A stretch of DNA of 64,000 nucleotides from Selaginella moellendorffii (Eukaryota > Streptophyta > Lycopodiopsida > Selaginellales > Selaginellaceae). Below, piece by piece: positions 56,382-64,000 of the stretch (positions are counted from its first letter, which is position 1; the number at the start of each line of letters is the position of its first letter). The notes beneath the pieces were generated by a model. It ran no database searches. It was not told the DNA's origin and saw only the letters and a list, made by a program, of their open reading frames with translations. The position numbers and the translations under genes are program-made. The stretch covers positions 417,462 to 481,461 of the forward strand of contig NW_003314356.1 in NCBI RefSeq assembly GCF_000143415.4. Direction: 5' to 3'.

Positions 56382-58488
56382 CATTTATGGCAATATAAGG
56401 CCACACGCCATTCAAAGAATAATGCTCGACATAAGGCCACACGCCATTCAAAGAATAATGCTAGTCGAGCATTTTTTGGTGCATTTTTGGGTTCAAAATT
56501 GCATGAGCCCACATGCTATAAAGTTTACCTGTACCAAAAATAGAAACAGCTTTAATTGGGAATTTTAATTTACTTGGGAATTTAAGTGGTTGAGGCATTT
56601 TTAAACTTACAAACACATGCCCTACTTACATTCCTTTGGTTGCCTAAAATTCAAAAATATTATAAATCTTTCTTTTTGCATTTTCAATGTTTTCAATTAT
56701 GGTTTTTGATTTTCGTAGGACCAGCCTAGTAATCTATTTGCATCACGTCATGTTTATAGCTAGCTTTCGTTTGTCCCCTTCGCTAGCCTGAGATACATCT
56801 GCTCGGCATCTGCCTCTTACAGCATTTGCCCAGAAAGGGCATCTTTCTTCACGCAGCATTTGCCACATGTTTAGGGTTTAGGGTTTAGCAATTCAGTAGC
56901 TTGATAAACATGCAAATACAGAACTTGATGCAAAATCCTTTGATATGTCACAATGCCCCTAGGACCATAAACACATTTCAATAGAGAGGGTCCTTTCATT
57001 TCATAACTCCTTACGTAAATCTTGGTGAAACCAGAGTTAGTGAAGTTAGTTTCTTGTGATCCCGCATCTGATTGTGATGTCCCTTTGCAGTTTCGATGGA
57101 AAGGTCAATGCACACCAAACTGTAAAATCTTGGAGCAAAATAACGGTCGGATCTATGGCAAATGCCCCTGAAACATTGTAAGGCTCGTGTGGTCTCATGT
57201 GGTGTCCGATCGAGATGCTTCTTTGCAGGGTCATCAAGAAAGACATTGTATACCATTCTGTAAAATGTAGTTGCGATCTAACGGTTGGATCTCCAGAAAA
57301 CTCAAAAAAATCTCGCGCATGTCAGAATATCCTAGGAATATACTCCTATGTGCCCCTGAAAATGGCATGCGGCCCCACGCCATTCAAGAGATAATGCCAG
57401 ATGACGCCGAGAATTTTTTGGTGCATTTTTTGGGTTCAAAATTGCATGAGCCCACACGCTATAAAGTTTATCTTTGCCAAATAGAGAAAAGTTTATCTGT
57501 ATCATGTGAGGTAGTTACAGTCCTTTGTGCTCGGCATCTGCCTCTTGCAGCATTTGCACTGAAAGGGAATTTTTCTCCATTCAGCATTTGGCCCTGAAAA
57601 TGGCATGCGCCCACACGCCATTCAAGGAATAACGCCACAGGACGCCTGCATTTTTGGGTTTAAAATGTTTAGGGTTTTTTGGGTTTTTTCAAAATATTTT
57701 GGGTCCAACGTTTTTTGGGTTTCTTTGGTTCAAAATTGCATGAGCCCACACGCTATAATATTGATTTGAGAGAAAAATAGAAACAGATAGAATTTCTTTA
57801 TTTAGCTGAACATCTGCCATTTTTGGAAATACAAGATGCTTTGGAATATCCAATCATGCATGGTATAAATATAGCGAGGGTATTAAATGATATCCCAATC
57901 ATGATCTTTCTTTTGGATTTCGCGTGCATGCAGTCCGAGGAATGATGACGTTGCGGATTTCTTTTGGATTTTGCGTGCTTGCATGCGCGCGGCAATCCAG
58001 AAATTAATGGTGGCGCCCAAGTCCGAGGAATGATGACGTGGCGGGATTACCAACCGTTGTGACATTTCGCGCGTGTGAGGTTAGGTTTTGCATTTTGCTT
58101 TGTACTCGCGCTCGCATCACACTCGCGCTCCCGCTCGCATCACACTCGCGCTCCCGCTCGCATCGCGCTCCCACTCGCGATCACGCTCACTTCTCTACAG
58201 GTTTCTCGTGTGCATTGGCGTCCACTCGCGCTTGCATCACACTCGCGCTCGCATTGCGCTCGTGTGCATCGGCGTCCACTTCAAGACACACCCAGTTTGT
58301 AACTTCGCCGCCAACTCCGCCGCCCACTCCACCACCCACACGCAGCCCACTTGGCGTCCCGGGAGATTTCAGCACCACTCTCCAACTGTAAGTGGCAGAG
58401 TAGCCTTGCTGCTACGATCCGCTGCACACACAGTGCACATTCGCCAGCGAGTCCGGCCTCGATTGTCACGGCCTCCATTCGGCTTCAA
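56382..58488. other. TE2 intergenic spacer and 5' exon of the multi-exon gene
   Basis: Reverse of TE1 42554-40467. It has palindromes at about 56391-56412, 56428-56449, 56498-56519, 57360-57381, 57443-57464, 57599-57620 and 57733-57754, the shortened telomere-like tract at about 56872-56890, and GC-rich tandem units at 58105-58260. Only the transposase promoter side beyond 42554 is lost. Confidence 0.7.
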
Positions 58489-58491
58489 ATG

Positions 58492-58730
58492 GTAAGTCTT
58501 TTAGACGAAGTAGAAAATGGCATGAGGCCACATGCCATTCAGTAGCAACATTGGCATGCACCGATTGGGCTCTCGAGTGCAGTCCGGTTACAGATGGCGT
58601 GTAGCCTCACGCCATCTTAGGATGCAGCCTCAAGACATCTGATGCAGTGGTGAATGGCGTGTGGCCTCACGTTATTTCCAGCTGCTAGCTTTTCATCTGT
58701 CAGCTCTAATTGTTGTGCATTTCTGAACAG
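58492..58730 (+). other. First intron of the TE2 multi-exon gene with three palindromes
   Basis: GTAAGT...GAACAG; palindromes at about 58517-58538, 58594-58615 and 58654-58675, matching those of TE1. Confidence 0.65.
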
Positions 58731-61100
58731 GCGAGGAATTGCGTTCTTCTTCCAACCACTGTTAATGTGGATGCAGAGAAGGGGGAGGGGCTCACCAGTT
58801 GGACTTTCGGGATGGAAGGCGAGGATCTGATGCTGTACAACACAGATGGTGGGAGAAAAGAATGCATGGGGATCCTCATCCAAGTGATAGACACTCCATG
58901 CAGTTCCATGCAAGAATATGGACTGGCACTTGTGGTAGAGACAGCGTCCGCCTTCAAGATCCACCTTGCACATCCTAGCGGCTTCCCGGAGGGGGGCAGC
59001 GGCTATGAGGAATTCCTAGAGGGAGCTAGGGAGAGGTTGTCCAGGAGGCCCACAATTTCAAAGACGCTGCGGGTCTATGAAGATCACATGGAATCCACGG
59101 ACCTCACCTATGGTGATGTTCAAAAACTATATTCCAACATTGAGCCGTTGAGAGTGCCTCCAGTTTGCGAAGCGAAGGGGAAGGGGGTCGATCTGGAAAC
59201 TACCCCGAAGCAGAAAAGGGTGGTCAAGCTCAAGCCGACGTCCGACTCTGCTGCTCCAAAAAAGAAGCTACTCGGTGATGCCATTGCCTCAGGTTCGAAC
59301 ACTACACCCACCAAAAAGAAGAGCCGCAAAGAGCAGAAAGAGCAAGAAGAGGCAGCAAAAATCGTCGCAGATAATAGTACTTGTTACTATTCCAACAAAG
59401 TATATACAATCGACGTGAGCCGTATCGAGATCCAAAGCAAATACAACCACAGGCTAGTATCTGATGAGTGGGTGGAGAAACTGAAGCAGAAGATGCTGGC
59501 AAGTCCAGTAACACCCGACATCGCAGACGTGATCCCCTACTACCGAACAATGAAGGGCGAGACGAGGTTTCCAGACTTGATCAATAGGAAGGTGTTGGAC
59601 GATCAGAACATCCGGTTCTATGCCGTCTCCGGGCAGCATTCTAGCTTGGCGATGCAACAGATAGTTGTGGATATTATGGTGGGCGAGGAGGTGAAGAAAG
59701 TCTTCAAGACAAGAGTTGTCCGCCTGATAAAAGGCAACTCGCCCCTCCGATCTATCATATACATCTCCCACGCGCAGAATGTCAAGCAAGAAACGTGCTA
59801 CAAATCGGGTCTGCATGAGACATTGGCACGAACACGGAAGCTCTGGGTTCAATTGAAGAAGCCACAAAAACCAGGACAAGGACGTGCACTAGCAACTAGC
59901 GCCTGGCAGGTAAGCCTCGTTGCATGTGGCATAGCATGTGGCCTCACGCCATTTCCATTGCAGGAATTCTCGAGTCTTCTCTCGAAAACACTGGGGGTCA
60001 ATGACACACTCAGCATCCATAACATTCTACTCGCGACAAAAGTTGTTTTTGACAAATGGGTAGATGTGCTAAGGAGGTACCATGACGGGGAGTTGCTAAA
60101 CTCAATGGGTGTGGAGGACGGCCGGAACCCCAATGATTTGAAGCTCAACGCCTTGCGTTTCTCGCGGTCTCTAGATGACGACGACCTTCTGACAGTGGCT
60201 AATGCTCTTCTACGTGGTGAGGTAGTCTTCAACAAGACCAAAATGACTCCCGGCCATATTGTGACATACGAGGACTTGTGCACGACTCTGAGAGCTCGTG
60301 TGCTATTGAAGGATTGGATCTTCGAGCAAGTGGCCGTGGCGAGGGTGAGCATCGACACCACGCAAGAGATGATGGAAGAGCTGGACTTGTCAAATGAAGA
60401 CATCGACGAGTACGTGAAGGGGGCCCCCAAGTTCATCGATCTGCTGCGGGATGCCACGAAAAGTAAAGCTGAGAAGTTGGATCAGTATCCAAATTTCATT
60501 AAGAGGGATGTCGACCGCCGGCTTCAGAAACAGCTCGACCCCGCAGCAGAGGCCTATCGAGAACCTTACCGGGTATACGTGAATTCGGATGAGGATCAAA
60601 GGTGGAGGAGCATCGTTTCCTACGGAGATGAGCAGGTCAAGAACATCTTTTGTGTGATGGACTTCACAAACGAGGAGATCACTCATGCAGACGAAGTCAG
60701 CTCCATCATTGACTTAATAGTGGGACTTGCGGAGGTGGAATCTTCAGTCCACTATATGATCTACGACTCCGAATCCTATCACAAGTTCTGGAAGGCCTTG
60801 AACGAGGTGAAGGCTCAGTTGAAAGGCAAGGAGATGCGGGAGATCCATGGGATAATGGCTAAGAAGAAGATACCGACGAATGTCCGCATCTTCACAGTCG
60901 CCCTTGTTATTGGTCCTGCAGCAGAGTGGGACTGGAGTGACTTCCCAGCTTCGTTCAACAAAGCCGATCGAATTGATCTGAGGGAGGTCAATTTACCCGT
61001 GCCTGAGGAACTGAAGACGGCTATGGAGCTTTCGAATCCAAAGAAAGCTCCAGGTGCAGCATGGAAAATGCTCAACTGGGTCTTCAATGCAATAGCGGGT

Positions 61101-61540
61101 GACTCCAAGGGCAAATGCGTTGTCGAGTACAACTGCGGCGGACTATTCTTTCGAGCCGCACTACTCAAGGGTGTCCCGTGTGTTGCGGTGACAAACTCCA
61201 TTGAAGAGGTGACTTCAATGGAGCATATAATTACAGTTGCCAAAGAAAAACAGTATCTTCTCTACGAACCTGGTGAGTATGCACTTTAAGTTTAAATGTT
61301 ATCTCACAAGCGGGTGGGTCACCTGCTTCCGACTCCAAGGGCAAATGCGTTGTCAAGTACAACTGCGGCGGACTATTCTTTCGAGCCGCACTACTCAAGG
61401 GTGTCCCGTGTGTTGCGGTGACAAACTCCATTGAAGAGGTGACTTCAATGGAGCATATAATTACAGTTGCCAAAGCAAAACAGTATCTTCTCTACGAACC
61501 TGGTGAGTACGCACTTTAAGTTTAAATGTTATCTCACAAG
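61101..61540 (+). repeat. 230-bp tandem duplication in TE2
   Basis: 61101-61310 is repeated at 61331-61540. The unit contains the end of exon 3, its splice donor and the start of intron 3, so two alternative donors exist (61273 and 61503). TE1 has one copy. Confidence 0.85.
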
Positions 61541-62279
61541 CTCTGTATGCAGTAGCGTGGCCACCCCCAGATGCTGAAACGGCGTTAACAGCTACTGATG
61601 TTAGGCCGAGGTCACAACCTGCACAAGGTAAGGTCACGTGAGGCCTCACACCATTTTGATTATAGATCGTTGTGAATATTCAGACACGAGGACTGAAAAA
61701 CGCAGACAAGCAATAGGAAAAAAGGAGGTACAAATTATATTTGCAATGGCGTGTGGTCTCATGCCATTCCTTGCAGGAGACACTTCTTCAAAGGCAAAAC
61801 AGGCAAGCACCAGCCAAGCTCAAACTGACAGTGGTCATAAAAAGCGAAAGCACGTTGGACAGTCGTCGGGATCAGAGGCGTTTGATTCGAAAAGGAAGAA
61901 GGGCAACGAAAAGATGATAGGTAATGCCTCGCGGTTATGGCGTGTGTGCTCATGCCATTCATTGCAGATCAAGGGCTGAGTGAAAGGAGCCAATCACCAC
62001 CTTCTGACTCAGATTCCTATGGCGGACTCCCCTTCCCCAATCTCAATGGAGAGGTACAATGGATGAGGGATGCTTTTCAAGTCAGGGCCACATTTTTCTC
62101 ATCTCGTCGTCTTCGAAGGGTGCAAGAACGTGCAGAAACCATGTTAAGACAGTCGGGTGAGGATACGGTCCTAGGTCACGCACTAAAACAGGCTATGGAT
62201 GTCTTGTATTTTGAGATGGAGACTCGGCCAGATGATTTTTCCAAGATGGTCCTGGAAAAACAAGCAATCCAGCCTAAGT

Positions 62280-62500
62280 AGCCTATGGAAGAAATGCAAG
62301 AGGGGGATGAGGAGCCAGAGAAAGATAATGAGCAGGAAGAGCAGAAGGACGAAGAGGAGGACAAAGAAGAGGAGGACGAAGAAGAGGAGGATGAAGAAAA
62401 GGAGGACGAAGAGGACTTGGATGGTCCTCACAATGGTGACGATCACAATAACGACGATGACGATGATGACGACGATGGCCAGCCTGAGGTGGCCAAAGAG
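62280..62500 (+). other. Acidic low-complexity part of exon 7
   Basis: Encodes a Glu/Asp run (EEDEEEEDEEEEDE ... NNDDDDDDDDG), which differs in length by five codons between TE1 and TE2. Such regions are usually disordered and often found in chromatin-associated proteins; here only composition is known. Confidence 0.7.
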
Positions 62501-63433
62501 CAGCGGAGGAAGGTCATACAAGACAAACCATCAGGTAAATAATAGTACATCCATTCCTAACCTTTTACCATTTCTAACATTGTCCATGTAGGTCGCAGAA
62601 GAAATGGTAAGTAGAGATTATTCAGTTGAATTAAGATACAAACTCTAGCCTTTAGTGTCGAGGAAGGATAGTGCCAAGCAAGGGTCGAAACGTATGTCCA
62701 ATCCTTCAGAATCAGCAGTGCGCCCAAGTGATATCGGTCCTAGTTCCTCAATAGCAGTTGATGGTAAATACAGTATAGTCGATTCAATGTGCTAATGAGT
62801 TTGTTTTTAGTAGCACGGGAGGATACCATCTCAATCGAAGGGAGATATTTGGACATGCATATGGATCCGCCAGTGGACTCTACTTGCCTGCAAGAGTCAT
62901 CAGAGCTGGTGGAGGCTACTATCCATATCAACGCCAAGCAAGCTGACCACGCTCCACTTGATGCTGCCCATACCACTGAGTCAATCTTGTCCACGTATCC
63001 AACTGACGGTGACCAGGCGCCATTGGACCCGCATGAGGCCGCCCCAGCCGCCGAGCCGGTCGTATCCTCATTTCCAACGTGTGCCCAATCGTCTGACTAC
63101 GCGCCGTTGGAACCTCCCTACACCGCCCCTGCTGCCTGTTCGGTCATGTCCACTTTGCCAACGGAGGCACCAGCTGAAATAGCGTGTGATCACACGCCAT
63201 CGGAACCACCCCATGCCACTGTTGAGCCAGTTGTACCAGAGTCTACAGCTGAAATGGCATGTGCCCACACGCCATCGGATGCGATTGACCCCACATTGCA
63301 GAGGAGAGTATTTCCGCCCTTCACGTTTCCTCGACCAAAACCCTCTGAACGACCATCGGGAGCACCATTCGCTAATATTGTAGATGGTAAAATTGACTTG
63401 TACCATTTTTTATGCTGACGCATTTCATTTCAG

Positions 63434-64000
63434 AGTCACGGCGAAAGTACTGTATCGTTTTTGATCTGAACGGTGTCCTTTTCTCCCATGAGCGTGGCTC
63501 GTCCTCGAATGTCACTGCACCCTCCAAAGCCTTCGGTCGCAAGTTGGTCAAAAGAGACAGATTCACATTAATCACACGGGAGAAACTGCGGGATCTAATA
63601 ATGACCATGCGACACTTAAAACAGAGGGCCGGGTTCAATTTGCAATTGGGAGTTTGGACATCCATGATGCGCCACAATGCATTAACGTTGCTACAGATGA
63701 TGCACGATCAGACGCGAGTAATATTACCATTTGACTTTCTCCTAACGCAGGAGGATTGCTTGACTATGGTCCATGTGAGGGGTAGCAAACCCATCTTCGT
63801 CAAGGCAGAGGCTGTAGTGATGAACCGGACTGTTAGGTCAAGTGAAATCCTCATCATCGATGACTCGCCGATTAAAACTGCAGCGAACACGCACACATAT
63901 GCAGTGCACCCCATCTCTTGCAGTATGGAAACTAGGGAGAAGAAACCGTATGTTCTGGGGGACCTTGCAAAATGGCTTGAAGCGATGGTGATAGAGAACC
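63434..64000 (+). other. HAD phosphatase-like domain exon (TE2, truncated by window end)
   Basis: Same exon as 34877-35739 reversed. Motifs FDLNGVLF, VWTSMMRHNA and LIIDDSPIKT are all present. One visible change is CGG to TGG near 63973 (R to W). Confidence 0.8.

Larger units (their letters stand above)
49906..64000. mobile_element. TE2: inverted copy of TE1 with transposase replaced, runs off the window
   Basis: It starts ATGCTCTATTTCGTTAAAG and is the reverse of TE1 from 48111 downward. 49906-51837 equals the right end of TE1 (with its own differences), 51838-56381 is retrotransposon sequence, and 56382-64000 equals 42554 down to about 35150 of TE1. The TE1 stretch 42555-46177 is missing. 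The preceding TCTA (49902-49905) is the likely target duplication, but the other end is outside the window. Confidence 0.85.
58489..64000 (+). pseudogene. Multi-exon ParB-like/HAD phosphatase-like gene (TE2 copy, runs off the window)
   Basis: Exons: 58489-58491 (ATG), 58731-59909, 59964-61272, 61553-61627, 61666-61727, 61777-61920, 61968-62534, 62592-62606, 62656-62763, 62811-63386 and 63434 onward. Exons 2-3, broken in TE1, are fully open here; even intron 2 (54 bp) reads through, which makes a continuous frame 58710-61289. The ParB/sulfiredoxin-like part (SGQHSSLA, about 59630) and the helical region after it are intact. Damage lies later: a 230-bp tandem duplication after exon 3, a 28-bp deletion in exon 5 that shifts the frame, and a TAG at 62279-62281 in exon 7. 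Exon 1 is mostly untranslated. Confidence 0.7.

Noticed and set aside
55342-56543. Several overlapping long frames on both strands
   Set aside because: They are produced by a stop-free minisatellite with units of 6 and 12 bp. The peptides are pure repeats and no start context or conserved flank supports them.
58710-61289. A complete intron-less 859-residue protein
   Set aside because: The frame has no ATG at its start, begins inside an intron, crosses a 54-bp intron without stops, and ends in a splice donor. It is better explained as exons 2 and 3 of a longer gene.
1-64000. tRNA, rRNA or ordinary host genes
   Set aside because: No cloverleaf, rRNA core sequence or conserved host protein was recognised. 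The HAD-like exon lies within the mapped transposon in both copies and is therefore treated as transposon cargo.

Overview
The window is a transposon-dense stretch of a nuclear genome, most probably of a land plant. The evidence is primer-binding sites of the initiator-tRNA-Met type (TGGTAT...), a Ty3/gypsy chromovirus with an integrase-linked chromodomain, CCCTAAA (plant telomere type) repeats, and eukaryotic genes split by short GT-AG introns. No ordinary host gene, rRNA, tRNA or CRISPR array was found. The species cannot be named from this sequence.

Layout. Positions 1-6747 are a non-coding LTR element (element A, LARD-like; LTR about 1175 bp, internal region about 5 kb) carrying a 288-bp MITE. 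Positions 6748-25305 are older nested retrotransposon wreckage: a decayed chromovirus on the minus strand (element C, 8565-14800), a related deleted copy on the plus strand (element D, 21752-25305), a pol relic (18785-20710), and LTR fragments, one of them a solo LTR with a 5-bp target duplication. From 25306 to 49905 runs a second copy of the non-coding LTR element (element B). It is split three times: by a minus-strand Ty3/gypsy element inside its 5' LTR (element E, 26246-30123, target duplication CTCCG), by a 13.7-kb DNA transposon in its interior (TE1, 34446-48111, target duplication TAGT, with the matching empty site in element A at 4602-4605), and by an inverted second copy of that DNA transposon inside its 3' LTR (TE2, 49906 to beyond 64000).

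The DNA transposon is the most interesting object. It has terminal inverted repeats starting A(A/T)GCTCTATTTCG, makes a 4-bp target duplication, and carries two divergent genes. One encodes a transposase-like protein with the motifs MDQKK, TDNAGSENKN and GHTHEDVD, resembling the family called DUF7869. The other, reconstructed here from splice sites and reading-frame phase, is an 11-exon gene for a protein of about 1640 residues. It has a ParB/sulfiredoxin-like segment (GQHSSLA), an acidic low-complexity middle and a C-terminal HAD phosphatase-like domain (FDLNGVLF...VWTS...IIDDS). Introns 3-10 of this gene are all phase 1 and about 38-57 bp long. A 22-bp palindrome (arms ATGGCRTG / CAYGCCAT) occurs about 25 times in TE1. 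It lies in several of these tiny introns, three times in the first intron of each gene, in the intergenic spacer, near the ends, and in coding sequence; it was not noticed outside this transposon family. The 288-bp MITE has matching ends and two copies of the palindrome.

TE1 and TE2 are damaged differently. TE1 keeps the transposase frame (one in-frame TAG) but has a stop and a 1-bp deletion in the second gene. TE2 has exons 2-3 of that gene open, but later exons carry a stop and a 28-bp deletion, and 3.6 kb holding the transposase has been replaced by 4.5 kb of LTR-retrotransposon sequence.
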